Assembly (NCBI RefSeq): GCF_018131005.1
Contig: NZ_JAFCJK010000003.1
Coordinates: 558,001-622,000, forward strand
Source of the DNA: Bradyrhizobium lablabi
GTDB taxonomy: Bacteria; Pseudomonadota; Alphaproteobacteria; Rhizobiales; Xanthobacteraceae
DNA: 64,000 nucleotides
Direction: 5' to 3'
This document shows, in pieces, positions 8,862-17,922 of the stretch (the stretch's first letter is position 1; the number at the start of each line of letters is the position of its first letter). The notes under the pieces were generated by a model. The model was not told the DNA's origin. It did not search any database and saw only the letters and a list, made by a program, of their open reading frames with translations. The position numbers and the translations under genes were made by a program.

Positions 8862-9977
8862 TCAGGACACCTCCGCATGGCGAATACAGACCCCGTCGGG
8901 GCCGAAAATGTTCAAGTGCCGCGGCGCAATTGCGAACTGCACCACGTCTCCGGGTCGCGCCGCGATTCTGTTGGGAATGACAGCAATCAGAAGATAACCG
9001 GCACATTCGCCGGCGATATGCGACTGATCGCCCAGCCACTGATTGGAGCCGATACGCACACGCACGGCTCCTTCGCCGACGCCAATCCTTTGCGGCCGGA
9101 TTCCGACCTGCACGCGCGGTACCGCCGCAAGAACGCCGCGGGCCGCCTGGTCGAGGCCGTCGCCGCTGATGTCAAAGGCCACGTCCGGGCCGGCCGAGAG
9201 GCGGAAACCACTACCGGCCTGCTTCACTTCCATCTCCAGCAGGTTCATCGGCGGCTCTCCGATGAAGCTTGCGACAAACAGATTGGCAGGACGCTCCTTG
9301 AGCTCCTTCTCGCTTGCGAATTGCTGCAGCACGCCATCTTCCATGACCACGATACGATCGGCCAGTGCGCTCGCCTCGGTCTGGTCGTGTGTGACGAAGA
9401 TCGCCGTCATCTCGCGCTCGGCGAGCAGGCTCTTGATCCGTCCCCGCAGCACCGCGCGGAGCTGCGGTTCGAGCTGCCCCATCGGCTCATCAAGCAGATA
9501 GAGATCGGCATCGCGCACCAGCGCCCGCGCCAGCGACACCCGCTGCTGCTGGCCGCCGGAGATGACACGCGGGTAGCTCTCCAGAATGTCGTCGATCTCG
9601 ACCAGCCGGGCGATCGCCTCCACGCGGCGTGAAACCTCGCTGCGCGAGAGCTGCTGCGACTTCAGCGCGAACGCGATGTTCTCGCGAACCGTCAGCGGCG
9701 GATAGAGGGAATAACCTTCGAAGGCCATTGCGACCTTTCGCCGGGCCGGCGGTAGCTCGTCGATCCGCCGACCACGCAAGGCGATGGAGCCGGCGGTCAC
9801 GCTTTCGAAACCCGCGATCATGCGCAAGGTCGAGGTCTTGCCGCATCCCGACGATCCCAGGAGCGCGACGATCTCGCCTTTCTCGACCGCCATGTCGAGC
9901 GAGCGCACGGCATGCACGGCCGGCCGGCCGCGGCTGCGATACACCTTGTCGATACTTCGAAGCTCAAGCATGCCCAT
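8862..9977 (-). CDS. CUT1 ABC transporter ATP-binding protein, catalytic partner
   Basis: MalK-type ATPase, 371 residues, with a C-terminal regulatory (TOBE) region. Walker A is LLGSSGCGKTSTL, the signature is ISGGQQQRVSLARAL, Walker B is LYLLDEPMGQL with the catalytic glutamate, and the H-loop is intact in FVTHDQTEA. The Q-loop position reads MAFEGYSLYPPL, with Glu in place of the usual Gln. ATG 9977 is chosen because it starts the ATPase domain 16 bases after the previous stop; an earlier ATG in the frame lies inside the neighbouring gene. The paired, unlike ATPases resemble the GlpS/GlpT pair of the Rhizobium glycerol importer. Confidence 0.9.
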   Translation of the reverse strand: MGMLELRSIDKVYRSRGRPAVHAVRSLDMAVEKGEIVALLGSSGCGKTSTLRMIAGFESVTAGSIALRGRRIDELPPARRKVAMAFEGYSLYPPLTVRENIAFALKSQQLSRSEVSRRVEAIARLVEIDDILESYPRVISGGQQQRVSLARALVRDADLYLLDEPMGQLEPQLRAVLRGRIKSLLAEREMTAIFVTHDQTEASALADRIVVMEDGVLQQFASEKELKERPANLFVASFIGEPPMNLLEMEVKQAGSGFRLSAGPDVAFDISGDGLDQAARGVLAAVPRVQVGIRPQRIGVGEGAVRVRIGSNQWLGDQSHIAGECAGYLLIAVIPNRIAARPGDVVQFAIAPRHLNIFGPDGVCIRHAEVS

Positions 9978-9993
9978 GGTCACCCCGCTCCGA

Positions 9994-11094
9994 TCACGCA
10001 GCCTGCCGCCGGTGCGACAGCGAGACCCGAAGCCCGGTTTCCCGGTCGAACAATTGCACCGCCTCCTGCGCGAAACGGACAAAGACGGAGTCTTCGGCGG
10101 CAAGCTTCAGTGCGTCCGGCCGCAGCGAAGCCAGCCATTCCTTTCCATCCTCGAGCCGGAGCAGCAACACCACCTTCTCGTGCATCGGCGTGATCGCGAG
10201 AACGCGCGCCGGCATGGCGTCCCCGCCGCCCAAAAGGGAAATGCCGAGATCCTCGGGCCGAACACCGAGCCAGTACGGCCGGTCTCCTGGAAGCGCATCG
10301 GCCGCGCCGAGCAGGACCCGCGCTCCGGAGATTGTGGCAAAGACTGTTCCATGCTCGACAAAAGGCACGATCTCCGCCAGATTGATACTGGGATCACCAA
10401 ACAATCGTGCGACCGCGACGGATGCAGGACGCGCATAGATTTCTTCAGGGCTGGCAACCTGCTCAAACCGGCCAGCAGTGAGAACCGCGATGCGATCGGC
10501 GATCGCCATCGCCTCGCGATAGTCCTGGGTCACATAGAGAACCGCAGCCTCACCGCGCCGCAACAGGTTTGGAAGCTCGAGCCGCATTTCATAGCGAAGC
10601 TTGGCATCGACGTTGCGCAGGGGATCATCGAGCAACAGCACCTCCGGATTGCCGACCAGCGCTCGCGCCAACGCCGTGCGCTGCTTCTGGCCATTCGACA
10701 ATTCGCGGGGCACGTGCCCCAGCACATGCTCGATTTTCAACAGCCGGCTGATCGTCTGCACACGGGCGGCAGCATCCGCCCCGCGTTTTTTCCGCAAGCC
10801 ACTCGCAATATTGTCGCGGGCCGTCATATGCGGAAACAGCGCGAAATTCTGGAACGCCATTCCGATGCTGCGCCGCTCGGGCGCAGCACCGACGATCGAG
10901 CGACCGCCGATAAGGATATCGCCCTCATCCGGCTCAAACATGCCTGCAATCATGCGCAAGAGTACAGTCTTGCCTCCGCCCGACGGCCCGAACACGGCAA
11001 CAATCTCACCAGGTTCGACCGAGAGCGACAGGCTGTCGGCGGTTCGCACCGTGCCGAAGGTCTTACTGACGGATTTGATTTCAAGTCCCGCCAT
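9994..11094 (-). CDS. CUT1 ABC transporter ATP-binding protein with degenerate catalytic motifs
   Basis: Second MalK-type ATPase of the operon, 366 residues. Walker A is VFGPSGGGKTVLL and the Q-loop Gln is present (MAFQNFALFPHM). The signature is LSNGQKQRTALARAL (SNG for SGG), Walker B reads VLLLDDPLRNVD (Asp for the catalytic Glu), and the H-loop reads YVTQDYREA (Gln for His). Its own Walker B and H-loop are therefore non-canonical, while the partner at 8862-9977 keeps both. Together they should form an asymmetric heterodimer. It begins 4 bases after the second permease gene. I have seen similar substitutions in GlpT-like ATPases, so this is probably family-typical, not decay. Confidence 0.9.
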   Translation of the reverse strand: MAGLEIKSVSKTFGTVRTADSLSLSVEPGEIVAVFGPSGGGKTVLLRMIAGMFEPDEGDILIGGRSIVGAAPERRSIGMAFQNFALFPHMTARDNIASGLRKKRGADAAARVQTISRLLKIEHVLGHVPRELSNGQKQRTALARALVGNPEVLLLDDPLRNVDAKLRYEMRLELPNLLRRGEAAVLYVTQDYREAMAIADRIAVLTAGRFEQVASPEEIYARPASVAVARLFGDPSINLAEIVPFVEHGTVFATISGARVLLGAADALPGDRPYWLGVRPEDLGISLLGGGDAMPARVLAITPMHEKVVLLLRLEDGKEWLASLRPDALKLAAEDSVFVRFAQEAVQLFDRETGLRVSLSHRRQAA

Positions 11095-11098
11095 TGCC

Positions 11099-11956
11099 TC
11101 AGCCCTTTACCGCGCCGAGAGACAGGCCCTCGACTAGATAGCGCTGCGCATAGAGCGCAAGCAGCAGCGTTGGCGTCACCGAGAGTACAATCGCGGCAGC
11201 GATCTGCCCATACTGGATGCCGGACGCCGTCACGAAGGCGAGCGCGCCCACCGTCACCGGCTGCTTGTCGGCGGAAGCGAGGATCAAGGCGAAGATGAAA
11301 TTGTTCCAGCAGAAGATGAACGACAACAGTCCGGCAGCCGCGATACCGGGGCCGGCGAGCGGCACGGCGATGCGTGTAAACGCCTCGCTCCAGGAATGTC
11401 CGGCAAGACGATAAGCATGCTCGATATCCGGGCTGATATCCTCGAAATAGCCGCGCACGATCCACAGGATCAGCGGCAGTGCGATGAGCTGGTAGACCCA
11501 GACGATGCCGACATAGGTATCATTGAGGCCGAGCTCCTGATAATAGAGCGACAATGGCAGCAGCACGAGCAAAGGCGGCGCGAAACGGAACGACAGCAGC
11601 GTGAACGCGATCGTCTCGCCAAGCCGGAATTTAAAACGGGCAAAGGCATAGGCCGCAGGCACACCCAAGAGCAGTGCCAGCACGACCGCGCCGCTCGACA
11701 GAACGAAACTGTTCCACAGATTGCGCATGAAGGTGATTTCAAGATTCCCCGCCGCCGTACGTAACTGACCTGAGATCAGCGCCTCGTAGTTGGCAAGCGT
11801 CGGCTCGAACAGGATGCGCGGCGGAATACGCAGAATCTGCTCGTTGGTCTGGAACGACATCAAGAGGATCCAGACGATCGGAAACATGAAGAAGACAAGA
11901 ATCAACGTGAGCGCCGCGCCCCGGAAGATGCGACCGGCAAGACTTTCATGTTCCAT
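11099..11956 (-). CDS. CUT1 ABC transporter permease, MalG type
   Basis: Inner-membrane permease, 285 residues, with about six hydrophobic spans. The cytoplasmic coupling loop (EAA motif) reads EHAYRLAGHSWSEAFTRIAV with its conserved glycine at about residues 190-210. The sequence ends with the MalG-type short tail VEGLSLGAVKG. It lies between the partner permease (18-base gap) and the degenerate ATPase (4-base gap) in one minus-strand run. By family and context it forms half of the membrane channel for the polyol or sugar taken up by this locus. Confidence 0.92.
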   Translation of the reverse strand: MEHESLAGRIFRGAALTLILVFFMFPIVWILLMSFQTNEQILRIPPRILFEPTLANYEALISGQLRTAAGNLEITFMRNLWNSFVLSSGAVVLALLLGVPAAYAFARFKFRLGETIAFTLLSFRFAPPLLVLLPLSLYYQELGLNDTYVGIVWVYQLIALPLILWIVRGYFEDISPDIEHAYRLAGHSWSEAFTRIAVPLAGPGIAAAGLLSFIFCWNNFIFALILASADKQPVTVGALAFVTASGIQYGQIAAAIVLSVTPTLLLALYAQRYLVEGLSLGAVKG

Positions 11957-11974
11957 CGCCGCGCTCCTCGAACC

Positions 11975-12907
11975 TCAAGCCTGGCGGTGCACGCGTGCAC
12001 GCAACCGCAGCCAGTTCTTGATGAAGATGTTGGACAGGATGTTGGTGATGAGCCACAGGATCATCAACAATGCCGCCGAACGGCCCACGTTGGTGTATTG
12101 AAAGAACTCGAGATAGGCCTGCACCTGAAACACCATCAGCCTGTCACCAGGACCGCCTTGCGTCATCGCGTAGATGATGTCGAACTGCTGGATCGAGTCC
12201 AGAAGCCGAAACAGCGAGGCCGTGATGATGTACGGCGCCAGCATCGGCAGCGTGATGCGGAAAAACACGAAGGTTGCCGGTACTCCATCCAGCGCCGCAG
12301 CCTCGAACGGCTGCCGCGGAAGCGACCGCAGCCCGGCGAGCAGCAGGATCATGATGAAAGGCGTGTAAACCCAGACATCGACCAACACCACCGTGAACAG
12401 CGCAGTCGAAGGATCGGAGGCCCACTTGAAATCGGTGAAGCCGAGCAAACCGACCAAATACGACAAGATGCCGAATCCCGGGTTGGTCATGAGTTTCCAC
12501 ATCAAGGCGGCAATTGCAGGTGCCGTCATCAATGGCAGCAGCAGCACAATCGAAACCGCGTTGTGAAAGCGGGTCGGGCGTCGAAGCAGAAGCGCGATCG
12601 CGAGGCCGAGCAGAAGCTCGAGGACAACTGTCAAAGCTGTATAGACTAGCGAAATGCGCAACGTATTCCAGAACGCGGGATCGGTGAGAAAATCGACGTA
12701 GTTCTGAACACCTATGAAGCTACGCAGATACGGCAGGTTCAGCCGGTAGCGCTGCAGCGAATAGATCGCGGCGACCACAAACGGGACAATAATCGCCACA
12801 CAAACCAGCAGCGCCGGCAGGCTCAACAGGTAAGGCAGCGCGCGACCGCGCGCTCGTGGCTTGCGCCCGACCGGCGCATTCGCCTGAAGGAGTTGCAGCA
12901 TGCTCAT
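11975..12907 (-). CDS. CUT1 ABC transporter permease, MalF type
   Basis: Inner-membrane permease, 310 residues, with a first span at about residues 27-47 and five more after it. The coupling loop is EAAALDGVPATFVFFRITLP, a canonical EAA motif. The N-terminal 20 residues are basic and cytoplasmic. It follows the binding-protein gene by 104 bases, the largest gap in the operon and a possible site for an internal promoter or RNA processing, and it precedes the MalG-type permease. Together with the two ATPases and the binding protein it completes a five-gene importer. Confidence 0.92.
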   Translation of the reverse strand: MSMLQLLQANAPVGRKPRARGRALPYLLSLPALLVCVAIIVPFVVAAIYSLQRYRLNLPYLRSFIGVQNYVDFLTDPAFWNTLRISLVYTALTVVLELLLGLAIALLLRRPTRFHNAVSIVLLLPLMTAPAIAALMWKLMTNPGFGILSYLVGLLGFTDFKWASDPSTALFTVVLVDVWVYTPFIMILLLAGLRSLPRQPFEAAALDGVPATFVFFRITLPMLAPYIITASLFRLLDSIQQFDIIYAMTQGGPGDRLMVFQVQAYLEFFQYTNVGRSAALLMILWLITNILSNIFIKNWLRLRARVHRQA

Positions 12908-13011
12908 GGTGACGAAGGCTCAAGCGTTCGCGGCATGCCACCGGCCCGAGGGAATTAGGTCCTGGGCCGGCGGCCCGTCATGGTGCGGAGGAACAGGCAC
13001 CAAGCGGTGTA

Positions 13012-14451
13012 TCAGCCGAGACCAGCCGACTTCAACTGGCGATTGATGCTGTCGGCGAGCTTGTCGAGCCCTTCGTCGACGCTGACTTCCTTCGCGACCA
13101 TCTTCTGCAGCGAGGCCGCCCATTCTGTGGTCAGATCAAAGAACAGCGGCTGCGCTGTGAAGTAAATCTTCGCGCCGGGAGAAGAGACGTCGTATTGCTC
13201 GACATAGCCGGGATAGGATTTCGATATCCTGTCGCGGAACTCGCTATCCTTCCACACCGAAGCACGCACCGGGTTCACGAAGTCCATCTTGCGCGCGCCG
13301 AACAGGTCGTGCTCGGTGGACGCGGCCCACTGCATGAACAACCAAGCCGCATCCTTCTGCTTGGAGAAGCTCGACAGAGCAAGCGACCAGATCCACACAT
13401 TGGGCGTCGGCGCCTTGGCGGCCGGATTGGCCGCAAATGCCGCATAGCCCATGTGGCCCTTTTCCTTGTTGTCCCCGCCATTCATGAAGTAGCCGAGGAT
13501 GTCGGCATCGAAGATCATGCCGGAGGCGCCGGCGCCGAGATCGGTGCCGACCTGATACCAGGTATAGGTCGACCAGTTCTTGGGCCCCGATTGCTGGATC
13601 ATCTTGACCCATTTCTCGTGGAACTCCTTCGAGGCCTTGGTGTTCATCGCGGCTTTCAGTTTGCCGCCTTCCATCACGAAATCCTTCTGTCCGAAGTTCG
13701 AGTAGCCCGACAAGAAGCCCGGATGGATGGTGGCCCAAGAACGCGAGCCGCGGACGCCGATGCCGTAGGGCCCGCCCGCGTCCTTGGTGATCTTTGCCGC
13801 GACCTCAATCATGTCATCCAGGTTCTTCGGCGGCTTGGCCCCAACCTTGTCGAAGATGTTGCGGTTATAGGTGATGTTGTTGAGCTCGAATCCCCACGGG
13901 ATGCACCACTGCTTGGCTTTACCCGAACCGAGCTCGGAGCCAGGGACGCCGTCCCACGCGGTCGAGGCGCGCAGGTTTGGCAGCACGTCGTCCCAATTGA
14001 AGTCGGGGCTCGTCTTCGACGCATCACGAATGTAGGCGTTGAGGTCCTCGACCCAACCGGCCGGGCCATAGGTCCAGGTCATGTACGCGCCGGTCATGAA
14101 GGCATCGTACTGGTCGGACTTCGACGACAATGCCGCCGTCACCTTATCGAAATAGACATCCTCCGGAAAGATGTCGTAGGTGACGTTCATCCCGGTGAGC
14201 GACTTGAAGGCGGCGATGTCCGCGATCATCGCATCGGCGTAGGGATGCTTGTTCAGCAACAGCTTTACCGTCTTGCCGCTCTGGGACTTCCAGTCGAAAT
14301 TCGCAGCCATCGCCCGCGAGACCGAGGATGCGAAGGCGGCGTTGGCTGCGATGCCGGCGATTCCAAGCTTGGCGGCACCATCGAGCAGATCACGCCGGCT
14401 GATGCGTCCCTTGGCGTAGGAATCAAACAGATTCTTTTCGCGATCGAACAT
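13012..14451 (-). CDS. Extracellular solute-binding protein, family 1, Tat-exported
   Basis: Periplasmic binding protein of the CUT1 importer, 479 residues, which is long for the family. The start ATG at 14451 follows a strong ribosome site GGAGGTGA. Residues 18-50 carry a twin-arginine-like signal, ISRRDLLDGAAKLGIAGIAA, ending with SRAMAA. The mature domain starts with KTVKLLLNKHPYADAM, and aromatic residues that often stack on sugars recur in GAYMTWTYGPAGW. It begins 4 bases after the regulator stop, so regulator and importer share a transcript. The resemblance to glycerol/polyol binding proteins of rhizobia supports a polyol ligand, but this is not proven. Confidence 0.9.
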   Translation of the reverse strand: MFDREKNLFDSYAKGRISRRDLLDGAAKLGIAGIAANAAFASSVSRAMAANFDWKSQSGKTVKLLLNKHPYADAMIADIAAFKSLTGMNVTYDIFPEDVYFDKVTAALSSKSDQYDAFMTGAYMTWTYGPAGWVEDLNAYIRDASKTSPDFNWDDVLPNLRASTAWDGVPGSELGSGKAKQWCIPWGFELNNITYNRNIFDKVGAKPPKNLDDMIEVAAKITKDAGGPYGIGVRGSRSWATIHPGFLSGYSNFGQKDFVMEGGKLKAAMNTKASKEFHEKWVKMIQQSGPKNWSTYTWYQVGTDLGAGASGMIFDADILGYFMNGGDNKEKGHMGYAAFAANPAAKAPTPNVWIWSLALSSFSKQKDAAWLFMQWAASTEHDLFGARKMDFVNPVRASVWKDSEFRDRISKSYPGYVEQYDVSSPGAKIYFTAQPLFFDLTTEWAASLQKMVAKEVSVDEGLDKLADSINRQLKSAGLG

Positions 14452-14455
14452 GTAC

Positions 14456-15487
14456 TCACCTCCCTGTTTGCACTTGCTTCCGTCCCCTGATTTTTCTGGT
14501 CGAGCCGGATGTGTTCTCCGGCTTGTCTTGAGCGAGCGCAGAAGCGGTCGCCTCGTCGATGATCAGTCCATGCAACATGCCGCTGCGCAGCACGCCACGT
14601 AGCGCCGTCATCTTGGGCTGCCCACCGGCGACCGCAACGATGCGATGTTTCTTCAGATCGGTCGGGCTCATCGAGGTCGCGCGCGCCGACAAATCGATGT
14701 CCAGCACCCGGCCATCCGCACTGAAGAAATGTCCGAGCAGATCGGCGCAGGCGCCGACCCGCTTCAATTCGGTGACTTCATCGGGTTTGATCATGCCGCT
14801 CGACACCAGGAAGCCGTCGCGGCTTACCTGACCTATGCCGACGAACAACAACGATGCCTTGCGGGCCAGCGCGAAGACGTCGGAAATGCCGTATTGTTTC
14901 ATCAGCACCGCCCTGTCGCCGACCGAGTTGGCAAATACCGGGACCGGCAGCAGAAAGGCCTCGGCGCCGGTACGCTCGGCCAGGCGGTGGATCACATCGA
15001 ATGGATTGGCGGCGAATTTCCGGGTCAATCCTCCGAGCAGCGACACGAATTTTACGTCGTGCGCTGGCGTCTGGGGCAACTGTTCGACGACGGCTGCGAG
15101 CGTACGGCCGTGACCGACGCCGATCACCGTGTCCTCGCCGCGCTCGAGGATCTGGCGCAGGAAGCTTGCGCCCTCGAGGGCCAGCGCTTTCAGCGGCAGA
15201 TCTCCCTCGCCGAGATCCGGCGCGACGCGGCAGAACGCAAGCCCGAAGCGCTGGGCCAGCGTGTTTTCCAGCGCCACGCATTCGGCGACCGGACCTTCGA
15301 CGAAGACACGGATCATGCCCTCGCGGCTCGCGCGCGCAATCAGGCGATGCGCCTTGGTGTTCTGGATGTTAAGGCGGTTTGCGATCTCCGACTGCGTCAT
15401 TCCCGCGGCGAAATAGAGCCACGCCGCGCGCGTCGCGAGCGATGCCTCGCCATCGATGATGGACAGCCTGTCGGAAGCCGAAGTCAC
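14456..15487 (-). CDS. SorC/DeoR-type sugar-binding transcriptional regulator
   Basis: Regulator of about 343 residues. The N-terminal helix-turn-helix is at about residues 23-50 (AAGMTQSEIANRLNIQNTKA), followed by a SorC-type sugar-phosphate effector domain with the motifs VIGVGHGRTLAAVV, LLGGLTRKF and LLFVGIGQVS. EryD, the repressor of erythritol genes, is of this family. I chose GTG 15487 because CGAGGT lies at a proper distance; a TTG at 15508 would add seven residues. It heads the minus-strand operon and is divergent from the second kinase gene at 15766. It probably represses both transcripts until a phosphorylated substrate appears. Confidence 0.88.
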   Translation of the reverse strand: MTSASDRLSIIDGEASLATRAAWLYFAAGMTQSEIANRLNIQNTKAHRLIARASREGMIRVFVEGPVAECVALENTLAQRFGLAFCRVAPDLGEGDLPLKALALEGASFLRQILERGEDTVIGVGHGRTLAAVVEQLPQTPAHDVKFVSLLGGLTRKFAANPFDVIHRLAERTGAEAFLLPVPVFANSVGDRAVLMKQYGISDVFALARKASLLFVGIGQVSRDGFLVSSGMIKPDEVTELKRVGACADLLGHFFSADGRVLDIDLSARATSMSPTDLKKHRIVAVAGGQPKMTALRGVLRSGMLHGLIIDEATASALAQDKPENTSGSTRKIRGRKQVQTGR

Positions 15488-15502
15488 CCCGAAAGACCTC
15501 GC

Positions 15503-15536
15503 TTGCAAATTTCTTCACCTAGTGCAAAAAATTGCA
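15503..15536. promoter_or_regulatory. Putative operator for the SorC-type regulator
   Basis: A TGCAA half site at 15523-15527 is mirrored by TTGCA at 15532-15536 with four A between. A further TTGCAA lies at 15503-15508. The sites sit just upstream of the chosen regulator start in the divergent 278-base gap, where an autoregulatory operator is expected. Binding is inferred from position and symmetry only. Confidence 0.4.
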
Positions 15537-15765
15537 GACGCTAGCCGACCCGTCAAGTCCTTCCTCATGCTGCGACGCAAATGAGATCGATCCGCGAGGA
15601 CGTTCCGCCATCTGCAGGACGCGGCGGGATGGCGCGGACGCCTCGAGGGTTCAAGGATAGGGCCGTGCGATCAAAGGTATGGCGCAAGGCGGACTGATGG
15701 GAATCGCGCCTATGCGACGTTCGGCCTCGCGGAAAGCGACTTTCAAACGACGGCGGTGAGTGGAA

Positions 15766-17046
15766 ATGGCGGGATGGTTCCTGGGCATCGACATCGGGAC
15801 GGGTGGGGTTCGCGCCTGTGCCATCGATGCGCGCGGCGACGTCCAAGGCATGACGTCAACCGTCTTGCCCGCGCCGCGGCAGGACGGCGACGCCGTCGAT
15901 CAGGATCCGGAGCTGTGGTGGCAGGCTGCCGTTACTGCAATTCTCAAGCTCGGCGAGATGATCGACCTCGCACATGTCGAGCGTATTGCCGTGGATGGAA
16001 CATCCGGCACCCTGTTGCTCATCGATGGCGCCGGCCAGCCACGCTCGCGAGGTATCATGTACAACGATGCCCGCGCGGCAGAGGAGTCGGCGCGTATCGC
16101 AGACGTGGCGCCGGCGGAAAGCGGCGCCCATGGCCGCAGCAGCGCGCTCGCAAAGCTGCTTCATCTCCTGCATAAGCGCGATACCAGCGATGCATGCCAC
16201 GCCGTGCATCAGGCCGACTGGATTGCCGGCCGACTCGCCGCTTGCCACGGCATAAGCGATGAAAACAACGCGCTTAAACTCGGCTATGATCCGGTGACGC
16301 GCAGTTGGCCTTCGTGGCTCGACCGGCTCGGCGTGCCGCGCGAATTTCTGCCGAAGGTGCTGGTTCCCGGCACACCCTTTGCCGAAATCGACCCGAATGT
16401 TGCAAGGACGCTTGGCCTGCCGCGATCGACGCTCATCGCCGGCGGCACCACAGACGGCGTCGCAGCCTTCATCGCTACCCGTGCCGATCAGCCGGGCGAT
16501 GCCGTGACCTCGTTGGGCACGACACTGGTGGTGAAGCTGCTTGCGGCGCGGCCGATCTTCGCAGCCGACCAGGGCGTTTACTCGCACCGGCTCGGCGAAC
16601 GCTGGCTCGCTGGCGGCGCCTCCAATACGGGGGGTGCAGCCTTGTTGGTGCATTTCACCGCCGAGGAGATGGAACGTCTCACTCCGCAGCTCAGGCCGGA
16701 GCAACCGACTGGACTCGATTATTATCCGCTGCCTAGGGCCGGCGAGCGTTTCCCCATTGCTGATCCACAGCTTGCGGCACGTGTCAGCCCGCGTCCAGCC
16801 GAGGACGAACGTTTCTTCCAGGGTCTTCTCGAAGGGATCGCGTCGGTGGAGGCCCTCGCCTACCAACGCCTGGCTCGACTCGGAGCCCCACCCTTGCGCC
16901 GCGTCATTAGTATCGGCGGCGGCGCCAGGAATGAGGCATGGACTCTGATCCGGCATCGCACGCTGGGGGTTCCAGTGACCGTCGTCGGGCAGACCGAAGC
17001 AAGTTACGGCGCCGCGCTGCTTGCCCTGCACGGCGGCCCGCCATGA
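15766..17046 (+). CDS. FGGY-family kinase, D-ribulokinase-like
   Basis: Second FGGY kinase of the locus, 426 residues, shorter than the usual 490-520. The phosphate loop is FLGIDIGTGGVRACAID. A second motif, IAVDGTSGTLLLIDGAG followed by MYNDARAAEE, is of the type found in the cyanobacterial and plant D-ribulokinase group, as I recall it. The C-terminal ATP site is VISIGGGARNEAW. A GTG at 15760 is an alternative start. It begins the plus-strand operon facing the regulator, and its stop overlaps the phosphatase start (ATGA). It is only distantly similar to the kinase at 7291-8859, so the two probably phosphorylate different compounds. Confidence 0.86.
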   Translation: MAGWFLGIDIGTGGVRACAIDARGDVQGMTSTVLPAPRQDGDAVDQDPELWWQAAVTAILKLGEMIDLAHVERIAVDGTSGTLLLIDGAGQPRSRGIMYNDARAAEESARIADVAPAESGAHGRSSALAKLLHLLHKRDTSDACHAVHQADWIAGRLAACHGISDENNALKLGYDPVTRSWPSWLDRLGVPREFLPKVLVPGTPFAEIDPNVARTLGLPRSTLIAGGTTDGVAAFIATRADQPGDAVTSLGTTLVVKLLAARPIFAADQGVYSHRLGERWLAGGASNTGGAALLVHFTAEEMERLTPQLRPEQPTGLDYYPLPRAGERFPIADPQLAARVSPRPAEDERFFQGLLEGIASVEALAYQRLARLGAPPLRRVISIGGGARNEAWTLIRHRTLGVPVTVVGQTEASYGAALLALHGGPP

Positions 17047-17912
17047 AAGCGAGCCCTGTCACCATCAGCGGTCTTCGTGCCATCGCCGAAAGGTTCGATC
17101 ACGTCTTGGTCGACCAATGGGGAACCCTGCACGAAGGCAAGGCGATATTTCCGGAAGCATATGAATGCGTGACGCGGTTGAGGGAAGCCGGGAAGCGCGT
17201 GCTGGTCCTTTCCAACTCAGGAAAGCGTGCCAACGACAATGAGCAGCGCCTCGCCGCGCTCGGCCTGGCGAGAGATGCCTATGACGGCATGCTGTCGTCC
17301 GGCGAGGTTGCCTGGAATGGCTTGCGCGCGAGAGAGTGCGAACCCTTCAATGAGCTTGGCCATACCTGCTTCTTGATCGCGCGCGGAGGTGACCGATCGA
17401 TCGTGGACGGCGTTGGCATCGGTCTTGTCGAGGACATGCGGGATGCCGAGTTCATCCTGCTCGGCGGACTGGACGAAACTGCGTCCGAACCTGAGCACTG
17501 GCGTGACGACCTGACCGCAGCAGCGGCGCGTCGCCTGCCGATGCTGTGCGCCAATCCCGATCTGATCATGTTCGGCGCTGGCGGATTGATGCCGGCGCCA
17601 GGCGCGCTGGCGGCCTTCTACCAATCGCTCGGTGGCATCGTGAAATTCGTCGGCAAGCCGTATGCGCCGATCTTCGCCGCGGCGCTTGAGAGACTTGGCA
17701 ATCCCAAGCCCCCGCGCGTGCTCGTCGTCGGCGATTCCCTTGATCATGACATTGCCGGCGGACGAGCGGCTGGAATGCTGACCGCGCTCATCCGTTCCGG
17801 GGTTCATCGGGAACTGCTGGCAAAGACAGTCGACCTGCCACGGGCGATCAGGACGATGGCTGGCTCGGAAGCCCACACACCGCATTGGACAATCGAACGT
17901 CTGACCTGGTGA
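17043..17912 (+). CDS. HAD superfamily subclass IIA hydrolase
   Basis: Phosphatase of the NagD-like HAD-IIA group, 289 residues. Motif I is HVLVDQWGTLHEG, with Asp nucleophile and Trp-Gly where many HADs have Asp-Gly. Motif II is VLVLSNSGKRAND, and motif IV is VLVVGDSLDHDIAGG. The cap lies between motifs II and IV, as expected for subclass IIA. The ATG overlaps the kinase stop by 4 bases, so the start is secure. A phosphatase coupled to a sugar kinase may remove dead-end phosphates or act as a step of the pathway; the substrate is unknown. Confidence 0.88.
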   Translation: MKASPVTISGLRAIAERFDHVLVDQWGTLHEGKAIFPEAYECVTRLREAGKRVLVLSNSGKRANDNEQRLAALGLARDAYDGMLSSGEVAWNGLRARECEPFNELGHTCFLIARGGDRSIVDGVGIGLVEDMRDAEFILLGGLDETASEPEHWRDDLTAAAARRLPMLCANPDLIMFGAGGLMPAPGALAAFYQSLGGIVKFVGKPYAPIFAAALERLGNPKPPRVLVVGDSLDHDIAGGRAAGMLTALIRSGVHRELLAKTVDLPRAIRTMAGSEAHTPHWTIERLTW

Positions 17913-17922
17913 GGTCCCAAAG

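Noticed and set aside
13195..14490. A 431-codon plus-strand frame opposite the CUT1 binding-protein gene
   Set aside because: The minus-strand gene has a strong ribosome site and a Tat signal; this frame has neither and no domain.
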